Origin: Rhizopus arrhizus
Lineage: Eukaryota; Mucoromycota; Mucoromycetes; Mucorales; Rhizopodaceae
Length of the DNA stretch: 64,000 nt
Reading direction: 5' to 3'
Assembly (NCBI GenBank): GCA_024220505.1
Contig: JAKZZE010000030.1
Location: 1 to 64,000 of the forward strand
Both the position numbers and the translations under genes were made by a program. The stretch's first letter is position 1; each line of letters starts with the position of its first letter. The notes beneath the pieces are model-generated. The model was not told the origin of the DNA. It saw only the letters and a program-made list of their open reading frames with translations, and searched no databases. Below are positions 12,021 to 22,568 of this stretch, in pieces.

Positions 12021-12569
12021 TGTAATTTTTTTGTTGCTTCAATGGCTTGTAAGAATTAACGGTTTTGAAATAGAGTAAAGTTGACGAAAGTGAATAAAAA
12101 AAAATAAGAGTTGGGTAAAGTATTGGTATTAAATTCGTTTGTAAGTGACCACCAGATCTTGTTAAGTAGATCAAACTTGCTTGTAATAAGGTAACTTGAT
12201 AAGAGTTTTAAGAATGTTTACAATGAAGATAATTGACTTCAAGGGACTTGTCTTGCTTGTATTTTAAGAGTATTATACCAAAAGATTCAGGGATAAAGAT
12301 ACTTGATTTATTGGATAAAATATATTTAAGATAAGTAAAGTTAAAATATATATGTCAAGAGAAGTGAAGTAAAATAAAAATAAAAACTTGTCTATTTTAT
12401 AGACAAAGAAAAATAAAGTTTCATTTTGATATAAGGTTTGATTTCAATATAAGGTTTGATTTCGATATAAAGTTTGATTTTGAAATAAAGTTCAAAAAAA
12501 GAATAAGGTTCAAAATTAAAATCACAAACCGCAGCCATTGCTGGTGTTTATGTTGTAATCTTCGTTACA
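12021..12569 (-). repeat. GyA 5' LTR (outer boundary uncertain)
   Basis: AT-rich, gene-free block upstream of gag. The inner end reads ..ATTACA. Outer ends that would make a TGTAA...TTACA pair are at 12569 or 12600. The partner LTR is outside the window, so neither can be confirmed. It holds a 19-bp degenerate tandem repeat (about 12425-12490) and a perfect hairpin TTGTCTAT-TTT-ATAGACAA (12388-12406). Confidence 0.55.
12425..12490. repeat. 19-bp tandem repeat in GyA LTR
   Basis: About 3.5 degenerate copies of GATATAAGGTTTGATTTCA. Possible LTR enhancer array; function unknown. Confidence 0.6.
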
Positions 12570-12640
12570 ATATATAGAATAAAAAGATATGACACTTACA
12601 ACGCCAAAAGAAGATTTCTTATGTTAGTTCATAAATGTTG

Positions 12641-12646
12641 AAAAAA
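12641..12646 (-). terminator. Pol III terminator of tRNA-Asn
   Basis: A run of six T on the minus strand begins five bases after the tRNA 3' end, a standard RNA polymerase III stop. Confidence 0.85.
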
Positions 12647-12650
12647 GAAT

Positions 12651-12724
12651 CGCTCCTAGGTGGGCTCGAACCACCAACCTCCTGATTAACAGTCAGACGC
12701 GCTAGCCAATTGCGCCATAAGAGC
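12651..12724 (-). tRNA. tRNA-Asn (anticodon GUU)
   Basis: Minus-strand 74-mer folding as a canonical tRNA. Acceptor stem GCUCUUA/UAGGAGC (one G-U), D-arm GCGC...GCGC, anticodon stem UCUGA/UCAGG with loop CUGUUAA (anticodon GUU), and T-arm GGUGG-UUCGAGC-CCACC. No intron and no encoded CCA. It looks functional, with a T6 terminator downstream. LINE-I starts 6 bp beyond its 5' end and the GyA LTR begins 50-80 bp beyond its 3' end. Confidence 0.96.
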
Positions 12725-13067
12725 CGTTTTAGTACTTCTTTCACACTTTTGATTGTTACACCAATTTTCACGGCTAAACAATCATCCGTTCACACTTCTT
12801 TAAAGAAAAACAAAGCAATCCATCATTAGTTCAATCAATCCATCCAAGATAAACAACAAAAAACAACTCTCACCTTCTAAGATCGAAATTCCATCGAGAA
12901 ATCCAACAAATACTCCTTTAGACAGTCAGAAGAACAGCAACAACAAAAGACAAACTTCCCCTGACCCTGAACCTTCTGCCGCCACTAAACGCACCCTCGC
13001 AGATCGTTCTCCGCCCTTCTTACCTATTGATATTGATCGTCACCCAACCGGCAAGCCAAAGTACAAC

Positions 13068-14138
13068 ATGGACATAGCCAATATTACCAACCCTACTACC
13101 ACCACCACCACACTGACAAGCGAGCCAGATTTTCATTTTGGCCCTGCCATTGCTCCTACCGCGCCTGCCCTCTCACTTAATGGGCCTCTTGACTTTGGTA
13201 TCCTCCCTGGCATGCCCGATTGGTTTCAACCGATCATGGCCATGATTACAAGCCAAGGTCAACGCCTTGCACACCTGGAAGCTCTGACCAAAGAGAACCA
13301 GGACCTAAGAACTGACCTTGAGGCGGCTCATCGCCGCATCAAAGAGCTGGAGACTCTTAATACTACACTCCCTGCAGCACCCAAAACTGCAGCAACTAAC
13401 AAGCCTGCTGGATCTGAGGCCTCCAAGTGGAAGTCACCTCCCACTCCTACCCCCACTCCTGCACCTACCTCTTCCTCGTTCGCTTCTGCTGCTCGTAAGG
13501 GTATGCGTATCACGCAGCCATCCAAGCCCAAGGCTACTAACCGCACACGAAAGGCACCTTCCAAACGCCAACTTCAGGTCGCTGCCCGTACCTTTGCTCC
13601 TCCTCCTGCAAATAACGGGTTCCAATACCTTTACCTTCCTTGTCGCTTCAGGGAGTCTATCACCAACGTTCGCAAGAAGGTAGGTATGCTTGGCCTGGAG
13701 AACTGGCGTATCCTCGACGTCTACCACCCTACCACCCGCGTGGTAGCACTCCTAGTCCACAACGAATACGCTTCGACTGCCACCAATAAGCTTGATACAG
13801 CTGGTATTAAGTTAATCAACGATTTTGATCCTCGCGATCCCACCAACCTACGCGATGCCAAATACAAAGACCTCTCAGAAAATGAGAAACAACAAAAGAT
13901 GGTGCAGATCCACACCTCTCACCTCCTCACCGCCCTGGATCGTATGCGCCCTACTGTGCGCTCAGCTGTGGCTCGTGATTTCATTGCCAAGCAATGGATC
14001 ACTACTCAAGCCTTTGCTGACCATATCAAGACAGCCACCCTCACTCCTGTACAAGCTACTCCTGTTGATACCGACATGGACGAAGCACCTCAACCTGTTC
14101 CTGCTGGTAATGGCGAACCAGACATTGAACAGTTATGA
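13068..14138 (+). CDS. LINE-I ORF1 (coiled-coil RNA-binding-type protein)
   Basis: 356 residues. ORF1 proteins of LINEs bind their own RNA to form the transposition particle. A coiled coil is visible at about residues 65-97 (QRLAHLEALTKENQDLRTDL). Then comes a Pro/Thr/Ser-rich basic linker and a conserved C-terminal domain from about 183 (FQYLYLPCRFRESITNVRKK; VALLVHNEYA; LINDFDPRDPTNLRD) that aligns with ORF1 of LINE-III (FEYLYLNRNRKLTRAEVRRN). The start is the first ATG in a frame that stays open about 265 nt further upstream. The stop overlaps the ORF2 start as ATGA. Confidence 0.85.
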   Translation: MDIANITNPTTTTTTLTSEPDFHFGPAIAPTAPALSLNGPLDFGILPGMPDWFQPIMAMITSQGQRLAHLEALTKENQDLRTDLEAAHRRIKELETLNTTLPAAPKTAATNKPAGSEASKWKSPPTPTPTPAPTSSSFASAARKGMRITQPSKPKATNRTRKAPSKRQLQVAARTFAPPPANNGFQYLYLPCRFRESITNVRKKVGMLGLENWRILDVYHPTTRVVALLVHNEYASTATNKLDTAGIKLINDFDPRDPTNLRDAKYKDLSENEKQQKMVQIHTSHLLTALDRMRPTVRSAVARDFIAKQWITTQAFADHIKTATLTPVQATPVDTDMDEAPQPVPAGNGEPDIEQL

Positions 14139-17100
14139 GTCAGGTAAACAACAATAATAATAACATATACCCCCCTTCCACTCCTTCAAATACAACAACA
14201 AACAAGATTACTATGTCCTTATGGAACTCCAATGGTTGTGGTCGCCACACCATTGAAGCTGTTACTAACGCCCTCCCTCCTACAGATCTACTCTTCCTTA
14301 CTGAAACGTGGCTTCTGCCACCGTTGAAGTTCCTTACAAATTGGAAGCAGTATCACACTTATGCAATACCAGTTGACAACGCTTTTCGTGGTGAAATGGG
14401 TATCAGCCTCTTAGTCCACCCGGATTGCCCTCATCAAGTCACTCATTTTCCCTCCTCCTCTCCTTATGTCCTCTCTGTTCAAGTCTCAAACCTGCTGATT
14501 CACTGTGTATACCTGCCTCCGGCACTATCAGTTGATGAAGCAATTGCAGTACTTGACAGTTTACCCGTTCAATCTCACCCCTCACAACACAACACCATCA
14601 TCTGCGGTGACTTTAATGCAAGACATCGTGACTGGTTAGGTGATCATCGAACATCAACAAGAGGAAATGCCTTACACAGCTGGGTAGTTGAAAATGGCCT
14701 CACTTGCTGGAACACTGAACTCGCTTACGGTATTCCCACTTATAATGCTCACACGCGGTTCAGTAGTCTTACAGGTAACCATTATCGCAGTATCATTGAC
14801 CTCTTTCTTAGCACTCAAGAGCTCCACAATGCACATCTGAGGGTCCATGACGATCTTTCTCTCGGGTCTGATCACAGTCCTCTGACTCTCTCTTGTCTTG
14901 TGCCTCCTCCACCTACTCCACCTAACCATCCTCGACTACTCTGGAACCTAAGTAGACTATCCGAACATGATTGTACCTATGTGCAATTATTCAAGGATAA
15001 GATACGACCGTTCCTTCAGTTGCTTCAAGAATATACCTTTACAGATGGTGTCTACACCTCTGTACGTCCCGATCTTGATGCACTGACTCTTCAGTTCAAT
15101 GAGATTATCCAGTCTAGTTTGGATCAGTCCGTTGGCCGCAAGAGCCCCAAAAGTCGTCACCATGCTTGGTTCTGGACAGCCGACCTGCAGGCCGCGTTTG
15201 ACCATCGCGAGTCTTGTAGACGTGCTTGGAAAAGAGCCTCTGGTCCCAGCAAAGCAGCAAGATGGACTGACTATACTTTGGCATGCTTGCGGTACAAGTC
15301 AGAGCTTCGTCGTCGACGTCGTTTTACTTGGAAACAGTTTTGTCACAAGTTGTCATATGGTCCTCTTGCTGATACTAACTCTATTGTCAGTAGGATTCGG
15401 CGCAACCGAGTGATCCAACCACAATTCTCTCATCCAGAAGGTCCTCGTGTTGCTGCCACAGTCATGGCGAGACATCTTCAACAGGTGTTCTCTGGTGCAA
15501 ATCTGCCTGACACTCGATACCCTGCCCCTCCCATTCCTGACGGTCCTCATCCCATTGATGAAGCCAGCTGTCCATTTTCGACCAGTACCGTACACCATGC
15601 TTTGTTGAAACGTCTTTCGAGACGCAAAGCCCCTGGTGTAGATCACATCCGTACTGAAATGCTGTTGCCGATAGTGGATGAGGTCGTCCCTGTCATCACT
15701 CTTCTCTTTCAACTCTGTTGGAAGTGGTCAGTTATTCCTTCTGACTGGCGTACTGCCCAGCTAGTTCCTATCTACAAAAAAGGAGATGCCTTAGACCCAG
15801 GTAACTATCGACCTATCTCTCTTACCTCGATCATGCGTAAGCTGTTTGAGCTCTGTCTACAAACCGAGCTTGAATCTACTGCTCCTCCTCTGGATCCTGT
15901 ACAGGGCGGTTTCCGCCATCATAGAAGTGCGCTCGATCAGGCTCTGTGTCTGCATGAGTTGTGTCGTCAACACACTATCGACCACTCTGGCGAGCCTCCT
16001 GTACTTGCATTCCTAGACATCAAGTCTGCATATGATACCGTTGACCGTGCTATCATGTGGCGTGCCCTCGAGACGCATGTGTCTGAACCCATGCTTGGTA
16101 TCTTACAATGCCTATTTGATCAGGTAAGTATTCAAGTACTACTCGGTGGTTACTCCTCTCCCTCCTTTTGGCCTCGTACCGGTGTATTACAAGGTTCAAT
16201 CCTCTCTCCTTTCCTCTATTCCATATACATCAACACTCTGCCAGCGGCTCTTCGTGATGTCCGTCTGCCCGTCTCAGCTCGGTATTACAGCTCTATGCCC
16301 CAACGTGAGTTCGGTGGCCTCTGGATCAACTGCTTACTGTATGCTGATGATGTGGTTCTCATTGCAGCTCCTGAGGTTATGCCAAAGTTGCTCATGAGAG
16401 CAGAGGATCACTCGCGCTCCCTTGGATACAGGTGGAATCCTGCCAAGTGTGTAGTGCTCAATTGCCCTAGCGACCATGGAGGACGTCGAATGAAGCTCTA
16501 CGGGTCTCCCATACCCAAGGAACCTTCGTTCTCTTATCTTGGCGTTCCTTTTAGTCCACAGGGAAAGATATCTACTGACCTTCTTCTTCGTAGGAACACA
16601 GCCTCTGCAGTATCAGCCATGCGTGCGACTCTGTTGCCCATCGGTATTCGATCTCCAAGCTTCTCTCGTCTCACTGCCAGCCGTCTATACTCTACGTTCA
16701 TTCGACCAAAGTTTGAATACGGTCTGTGCCTCTGCACCTTCCAGGTCAAGCAACTCGCTTTGCTTGAAAAATCCCAAGACCTGTGTCTTCGTATGGCTTT
16801 CGGTGGTCATCGTGCCTCATCAACCGGCGTCTACAAGCACTTGGTCAATCTACCATCAATGAAAGAAAGATCAGTTACACTGGTATTCAAGTTCATTCTG
16901 AGAGTCCACTTCCTCCCTGAAGACACATTACTTTCGATGATACTCTCATTCGTTGACAGCACTCCTATCATCACCCGTAATCGTTTTCGTTGGCCGGCCT
17001 TATTGAAGTCAAACTCTATCTGGTCCAACCCAACGTTAACAGATGGTCACGCTTCAACAGCTGACAAGCTCACTTATCTCTCTTCTCCTGCCTCTGTTCG

Positions 17101-17629
17101 TCGTACTATTGTCGCTTATCGCACGCAAGTCCTTACAAGCATATACCGAAAGCCGAATCCACCAGTCCTTCTCTCTGCCTGTCGGCCATACCTGGGTGTT
17201 GATCCCATTCTCACTCTGCCAATGACAGTGTATGATCGAAGTCGACTGGTTCGATGGCGCATGGGGTGGCTCCCCGGACGTCCTATTGCCTGTCGCTGTG
17301 GTCATCCTCATGCTTCGCGCGCCCATCTGCTGAGCTGCCTTCAGGTAGCAAGGCGTTTGGGTGTTGCCTCAAACACACGGCCAAATCCCTTAGATTATGT
17401 GCTGAATCAACTTCCTCATAAGCTTCCAGCTTATCACTCTCCTGCTCTCTTCTCTCGTTGGTCTACTTGGTGGCCAACCATCTGCGAAATCATGTTTGAA
17501 GTAGAACAAATCTGCCAGCCTGACGAAGAATTCACATCTGAAGCATCTGACATCACTGGCCAATTACTCCTTGACAAGCTCATGCCAGTTCCAACTGTGC
17601 CTCTTGACTTTCTTATAGATCTCGAATAG
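14135..17629 (+). CDS. LINE-I ORF2 (AP endonuclease and reverse transcriptase)
   Basis: 1164 residues; nicks target DNA and copies the LINE RNA at the nick. The N-terminal AP-endonuclease domain has the metal-binding Glu57 (LTETW), GDFN at 158-161 and SDH at 245-247. RT motifs include APGVDHIRTEMLLP, YRPISLTSIMRKLFE, FLDIKSAYDTVDRA, GVLQGSILSP and catalytic YADD at 736-739. A C-terminal zinc-finger-like CRCGHPHASRAHLLSC is near 1053-1068. All key residues are present. It starts inside the ORF1 stop (ATGA), suggesting termination-reinitiation. Composition is more GC-rich than the surroundings. Confidence 0.93.
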   Translation: MSQVNNNNNNIYPPSTPSNTTTNKITMSLWNSNGCGRHTIEAVTNALPPTDLLFLTETWLLPPLKFLTNWKQYHTYAIPVDNAFRGEMGISLLVHPDCPHQVTHFPSSSPYVLSVQVSNLLIHCVYLPPALSVDEAIAVLDSLPVQSHPSQHNTIICGDFNARHRDWLGDHRTSTRGNALHSWVVENGLTCWNTELAYGIPTYNAHTRFSSLTGNHYRSIIDLFLSTQELHNAHLRVHDDLSLGSDHSPLTLSCLVPPPPTPPNHPRLLWNLSRLSEHDCTYVQLFKDKIRPFLQLLQEYTFTDGVYTSVRPDLDALTLQFNEIIQSSLDQSVGRKSPKSRHHAWFWTADLQAAFDHRESCRRAWKRASGPSKAARWTDYTLACLRYKSELRRRRRFTWKQFCHKLSYGPLADTNSIVSRIRRNRVIQPQFSHPEGPRVAATVMARHLQQVFSGANLPDTRYPAPPIPDGPHPIDEASCPFSTSTVHHALLKRLSRRKAPGVDHIRTEMLLPIVDEVVPVITLLFQLCWKWSVIPSDWRTAQLVPIYKKGDALDPGNYRPISLTSIMRKLFELCLQTELESTAPPLDPVQGGFRHHRSALDQALCLHELCRQHTIDHSGEPPVLAFLDIKSAYDTVDRAIMWRALETHVSEPMLGILQCLFDQVSIQVLLGGYSSPSFWPRTGVLQGSILSPFLYSIYINTLPAALRDVRLPVSARYYSSMPQREFGGLWINCLLYADDVVLIAAPEVMPKLLMRAEDHSRSLGYRWNPAKCVVLNCPSDHGGRRMKLYGSPIPKEPSFSYLGVPFSPQGKISTDLLLRRNTASAVSAMRATLLPIGIRSPSFSRLTASRLYSTFIRPKFEYGLCLCTFQVKQLALLEKSQDLCLRMAFGGHRASSTGVYKHLVNLPSMKERSVTLVFKFILRVHFLPEDTLLSMILSFVDSTPIITRNRFRWPALLKSNSIWSNPTLTDGHASTADKLTYLSSPASVRRTIVAYRTQVLTSIYRKPNPPVLLSACRPYLGVDPILTLPMTVYDRSRLVRWRMGWLPGRPIACRCGHPHASRAHLLSCLQVARRLGVASNTRPNPLDYVLNQLPHKLPAYHSPALFSRWSTWWPTICEIMFEVEQICQPDEEFTSEASDITGQLLLDKLMPVPTVPLDFLIDLE

Positions 17630-18351
17630 CTGTTCACTGTTCCTTTTCCCATATAGACTCCCACAAAAAGTTTTAAAAAAAAAAGATAAAAAAAAAAAAA
17701 AAGTTCAAAAAGAAAAAGTTAAAAAAAAAAAAAAAAAAAACGAAGAAAACTATACTTATCTCACGCCATTTGGCCTTTATTCTTAACCCCGCCCAGTTTT
17801 TGACTGCTGGCCGTACTATACTGTATACCAACAAAAAGAAAAAAAAAAAAAAAAAAAGAAAAATTAAAAAAAAAAAATTGTTTATTGTATACCATTTCTT
17901 GTACACATCCCTGCCTACTAACATCTCTCCTGTAGCTTTCTGCTTTTGTTTGGTCTCTAGTGTTCTATGGTCTAGACTATATTACCTTTGAATCTGCCAG
18001 CATTGCCTTCGGTGCCCACTAGGCCCTATTTAACATCTACTTGACAATTATCAGCTCTTTGTTCTTGTAACCATCTATTGCCCCAACTACCCTCGCGCGT
18101 TCAGTCGCCTATCCACTGCCTTATGGCCTCCCACTGCTTCTTCTACCGATATTTTCTCTCGTGTAACAAGATTCTGCCCCTGACCTGCTTTGCCTACCAC
18201 CGCTTTATGCAGCCACACACTTTTTTTTTGGGATCAATCCTGTTTTTTTATACATTCCCATATTATTCTTTTATAATATTCACTCCAAGGCGAGACATTA
18301 TGCCCATACTGGCCCAGTCTCCATAGCCTTCTCTAATAAAAATCTTTTACC
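17630..18351 (+). other. LINE-I 3' untranslated region
   Basis: No credible ORF. The first 250 bp hold several long A-runs; the last 450 bp are pyrimidine-rich, like the LINE coding part, with AATAAA shortly before the end. The boundary is set by the right target duplication at 18352. Confidence 0.65.
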
Positions 18352-18934
18352 AAGAGCCGTTTTGGCGACTGTAATTTTTAGAAAAATATAGTCTATCAAA
18401 AAAGAACGTTTGACACTGCAAATAATTGGTGATTTTCAGCGTTATCAGTCATTGGCAGTCATTTCAAACATCAAAATTTCAACGATTTAAATAACTTTGA
18501 TTAAACAAAAAAAATTAAAATGCTCTGTATTGCACCTTTTTGAATTTTGAAAAAAGATTTAGGTGCGAAAAAAATAAAGAAATTTAATAATTTTATTAAT
18601 TTTTTTGTGGTGTAAGTATTCATAGAGTTATTCATGTTTTAAAAAAGTGTCTTTTTTTTTTCAAATAGTCTCTTTTTGGAAAGCCTGTTCTCCTCTATCG
18701 TTGAAAGACCGATATTTTCTTTTTTTTATTTTTGAGGGCAAAATGCGGAAAACAAAAACACATTGTGATTATTTTGATCAAAAGAATACATATTAGGAAG
18801 GCAGTCTGTGTTCTTTAGCTTAGTTCATTTGAAGCGTGTAACAGAACGTAACAAAATAGTTGCGTTTGGGAAAAAAAAAAAGCTGGAAAATTAGAAGTAA
18901 AAAAAAAAAAAAAGACAAAGTTAAAAAAAGACCT

Positions 18935-18974
<40 letters not shown>

Positions 18975-19280
18975 ATAGCAATAAAAAAGTTCCTTATTCA
19001 AATGAAAACAATAACCTAACAGTAAACATGTTTTATAAAAATACAAATGCTTGTACATTATAACAAGAATACGTGTATATTCTAAAAAGAATAAAAAAAA
19101 AGAAGCTTTGTTAACATCTTGTTACAAGGCAATTATAATTAATAGATACAAGCACAGCGTTTTTATTTTTCAAGTAAATTGATTGCTTTATTATTTTTCA
19201 TGACATACAATAAAAAGAATATATGTTTTTAAGCTTATATTGGTTCATTACTTACTTTATGTTTGCAGATGGGTGTAATT

Positions 19281-19310
19281 TGCCATTAGCCATTAGCCAT
19301 TAGCCATTAG
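19281..19310. repeat. Heptamer microsatellite (GCCATTA)4
   Basis: Four tandem copies of GCCATTA in the AT-rich region. Confidence 0.8.
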
Positions 19311-20059
19311 AGATGTTAACATTGCCCACTTTCTTTATCAAAAAGAACTTTTCAGCAACAAGCAACAATATAAGTTTGATATTCTTATAGTTTTATCGTG
19401 TTAAAACGAACAACTTTGCTCATGTGGCTCATGTTCGTCATCCGAATGTGACCCATTAGGAATTCCTAATGTAAAAAAAAAAAAAAAAAAAACTGACATT
19501 AGACTTGGTTGTTATTATTATTTTTATAAGCTTACATTTGACCAGTGCTTGAGCTTTCCCTTTTTTTTTGTTTTGTGCCTTTGGCATCTAGTGTATTCCA
19601 TGAAACAAAACAAGGGAGAAAAAAAAAGATATTGTTTTACTGCTATAATTTGTTAAGATACCGACTTTTTTTTTTATTTCAAGTAAAAAATAAAATAAAA
19701 TAATACCCTTCATGCTAAACATATTGCATTCAAGTAATAAACCTTGTTCAAGTAATGTATCAGTTACCTTTTGGGATACCATTAAATGTAAACTATATGA
19801 AAAGCAACAGTTTTTGATTTCTAATATGGATAGACATTGAATAAGTGTAACATTGGTAAAATAAGGCTACAAAAAAAACACTTTTCTTTTTTTTTTTTTT
19901 TCTTTTTTTCTTCTTCTCTTTTTTATAAAAGGTAAGTTCTTAATATTACATATATATTCTATTTCTATTCTAATGGTACTTGTACTTTAGTAAAATCGTA
20001 TTTGTTGCTTTCTTTCTATTTGAAATGGTCTTTATAAAGTCTCTTTCCCAGGATTATCA

Positions 20060-20455
20060 TTGCTTCTTCTTTTATTTGTTGGTATAAGCTTGACTGGTGT
20101 CTTTTTTTCTTTTCTTTCTTTTTTTCATGGTCCATCTAAAGCAAGGTACTATTACTTTTACTACATACACTCAATAGCTAATAATTATTATAGATGCCTG
20201 CTGCTATTTTAGTCGTTTGTATACGTTTAGCTAGTTTTCTTCCCATGGTCTATCTGAAGAAAGGTACTATTACTTTTACTACATACACTCAATAGCTAAT
20301 AATTGTTATAGATGCGTGCTGCTTTTTTTTTTTTTTTTACTTATTGGTAAAAGCTCAGCAAGTTTTCTTCCCCTTGTCTATGTAAAGAAAGGTACTATTA
20401 CTTTTATTATATACATGATGGCTAATAATTGTTATAGACGAATGCTCCTTTGCTT
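20060..20455. repeat. Tandem repeat of about 120 bp, three copies
   Basis: Units near 20128, 20245 and 20370 share GGTACTATTACTTTTA, then TAGCTAATAATT and TTATAGA, with a pyrimidine-rich spacer and a TTTTCTTCCC block. Copies diverge by small indels. Confidence 0.75.
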
Positions 20456-20828
20456 TGGCCTCTTCTATCTCTTTTCTGTCTTTGCTTTGGTTCTTAAGTA
20501 CTGATGTCTTTTCTTTTGCTTTGAGTGCCCAAGTCCTTGAATTCTTGAATCCTTGTGTCTTTGAATTCTTGAGCTTGGCTTTTTTTTTTTTTTTTTTTTT
20601 TTTTTTTTCTTTTGAGAACTTTTTGAGTTCCACGAGACTAATTGATGTATTTTTAGATTAGATGCTGCTGTTCTGGTGACATTAGGTAAGTCAAGTACAC
20701 TGCTAAAACGCTACAAGCAAAGAAATATCATATTTTGTTATTATTATTTTATTCAAATAAAAAAAAAAAAGCTATTTTTTATAAACAAAATCCCTATTTT
20801 TTTATGTGTATAAAGCAATATTTATTGC

Positions 20829-21030
20829 AATATGAATGGTCAATAAAGAAGTATATAAGCTATATAAGTGGTTCATAAAGAAGTATATAAAGCAATATGA
20901 GTGGTTCATAAAGAAATATATAAGGCAATAGGAGTGGTCAATAAAGAAGTATATAAGGCAATAGGAGTGTTCGATGAAGAAGTATATAAGGCAATATGAG
21001 CGGTCGATAAAAGAACAAAAAGACATATAA
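20829..21030. repeat. 33-bp minisatellite, about six copies
   Basis: Degenerate copies of a unit with GTGGTCAATAAAGAAGTATA followed by TAAGGCAATAGGA. The periodic minus-strand open frame (repeated CLIYFF) is a by-product of the repeat. Confidence 0.8.
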
Positions 21031-22568
21031 AGTAATGTTTTAAAACGTATCATTCGTTGCTCAAACGTTGACTAGTATTAATTGAAACGTAAAAAATGTT
21101 TTGGTAAAAGAACACTAAATGACCTCCTCTTGCTTGCGTAAAAGTTATTTAACGATTACTGAACTGCATCGAAAATCGTTTAAAACAACAATAAAATTCC
21201 GTGGAGTTGCGTTAAACTTCGCGTTGTTGCGCTCATTTATGCTAAAAAACTACGTTTAATATCTCCAATTATTTGCAGTGATCACTGCACCCAATCACCG
21301 TTATCCAAGTTGATAAAGTTGATCTTTTTTGATAGTGGTAATTCTATTAAATGAGTGAGAACTCGGATTTAAATGTTAGAAAGCTGATTTTTATATCAGA
21401 AAAAAGCTTGAAAAAAATAGATTGTAAATCTATAAAAATAATCAAAAGTATATAATATGTTTGTTGAATAAAAAGACATTGTATTTTTTAAAAAAATAAA
21501 TAATTTTCTGCTGTGCTACATGATGCCATACAAGATTACAAATTGGGAAGACTATGTTTTTTCAACTTCAGTGCAATATTTTTTAACTTCAACAAAGATC
21601 GAAAACACAGTTCTATTGGCCTACAAACTCGGAAATCCAAGTGATTGAGTCGTGGCGTTTTCTTTTCAAGCATTCTTCGGCTCTCATGTCGTATTTTACA
21701 AAAAAAAAAACTTTGTTTAATACAAAAGGAGATTTATTTTGGTTACTAATGAACAAAAGAAAAAAAAAAAAAAAAGAAAGAGTAAAGAGGTACATATGAA
21801 TAAGAGGGATGAAACTCTTATATAAGTGCATAATATCGCTATAATAATAAGTATAAAAGTATGTGTTTATAAATTAGAACAAAAAAAAAGAATGTGAATA
21901 TAGTAGAAAATTTAAAAGATTGAATAAAATATATAAAAAAAGAAGGATTCTTTTGGCTCTAAAGAAGTTAAACTTGTTTTAAAGCTGAAAAAGATATGTT
22001 TTAAATAGTAAGATCACGGCATAAAAAAGACAGAGTATTTTTGATAATCATTTTTATTTTTTGAGAGTAAAGAAAAAAAAGGTGGCAACGGAATGAATGT
22101 CTATTATGCTACACGTCTTGAGATTTCTATGAAAAGGTTAAAAAACAAGAGAAAAAGTATATTGTTACTGAGTACTTTTGAAAAAAAAAAAAAAAAAGTT
22201 GCAATGTTGAAATTGTAAAAAAAAAAAAATTACACTCCCAGCATTGACATTACAAAAGGAATCTCCATTCAATGTATTGTTTAAACTTGAATAAAAAAAA
22301 GGAGTGTTTTAAATTTGGGTTTTAAAAAAAAGTACTTTAGAAATTTTTTCATTAAATAAAAGTGGACCAAATATGACGAAGGTGGAAAGCATCAAACAGA
22401 AATCTAAAATAAGATTCAAAGACCACAATACAAACGGCAAACTGATTTTATCTGTAACCAAATCTAGAATGAAACAAAGGTAAAAAAAAAAAATTAAATT
22501 TAAAGATCTAAACACCGCTTTCATTTTTTTTTTGTTTTATTTATTTCACAAGTTTTTTTTTTTTTTTT

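Larger units (their letters stand above)
1..12569 (-). mobile_element. GyA: old Ty3/gypsy retrotransposon, split by GyB, 3' end outside the window
   Basis: On the minus strand the order is LTR (about 12569-12021), gag, protease, reverse transcriptase, RNase H, integrase, which is the Ty3/gypsy order. GyB (1382-7331) interrupts it between RNase H and integrase with a 5-bp duplication TTGTT at 1377-1381 and 7332-7336. Reading across 7337 to 1376 with GyB removed continues in frame into the integrase. Several frameshifts in pol show decay. The 3' LTR is not in the window; after the integrase stop there is only a run of T (A on the coding strand) reaching the window edge. No chromodomain follows the integrase, unlike the other Ty3 elements here. 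Confidence 0.85.
12731..18351 (+). mobile_element. LINE-I: full-length non-LTR retrotransposon at the 5' edge of tRNA-Asn
   Basis: Flanked by a perfect 12-bp target duplication AAGAGCCGTTTT at 12719-12730 and 18352-18363. The left copy covers tRNA nucleotides 1-6 plus six upstream bases. The element has a 337-nt leader, ORF1, ORF2 and a 3' UTR of about 720 bp with internal A-runs (17671-17740, 17831-17876), ending near AATAAAAATCTTTTACC. Both ORFs are open, so this may be an active or very young copy. Its proteins are related to LINE-III in this window. Confidence 0.88.
18393..21335. mobile_element. Possible inverted-repeat-bounded element of about 2.9 kb, non-coding
   Basis: Two short sequences recur in inverted order at the ends: CTATCAAAAAAGA (18393-18405; complement at 21323-21335) and CACTGCAAATAATTGG (18414-18429; complement at 21265-21280). 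The right end carries about 40 extra bases between them. The interior is AT-rich with tandem repeats and no transposase, so this could be a non-autonomous DNA transposon. No clear target duplication. Confidence 0.35.
18364..22568. other. Gene-free AT-rich region
   Basis: About 4.2 kb with many A- or T-homopolymers (10-30 bases) and no ORF that looks like protein. The short open frames here are homopolymer-rich. It holds the tandem repeats listed separately. Confidence 0.7.

Noticed and set aside
12143..12156. Second TGGTGGTCACT motif as the GyA primer-binding site
   Set aside because: The copy at 12005-12018 sits right after an LTR-like ..ATTACA end and is closer to gag; the other is probably inside the LTR.
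13328..13727. Long minus-strand open frames under LINE-I ORF1
   Set aside because: Shadows of the GC-richer ORF1; no independent signal.
17673..17924. Phe-rich and Lys-rich open frames on both strands
   Set aside because: They are translations of A/T homopolymers in the LINE-I 3' UTR.
18078..18326. 82-codon plus-strand open frame
   Set aside because: Lies inside the LINE-I 3' UTR as fixed by the target duplication; no protein family seen.
20060..20455. Tandem repeats considered as a CRISPR-like array
   Set aside because: Long, degenerate units without regular unique spacers, in a eukaryotic setting.
20802..21053. Minus-strand open frame with repeated CLIYFF segments
   Set aside because: It is the translation of the 33-bp minisatellite, with no start context or homologue.
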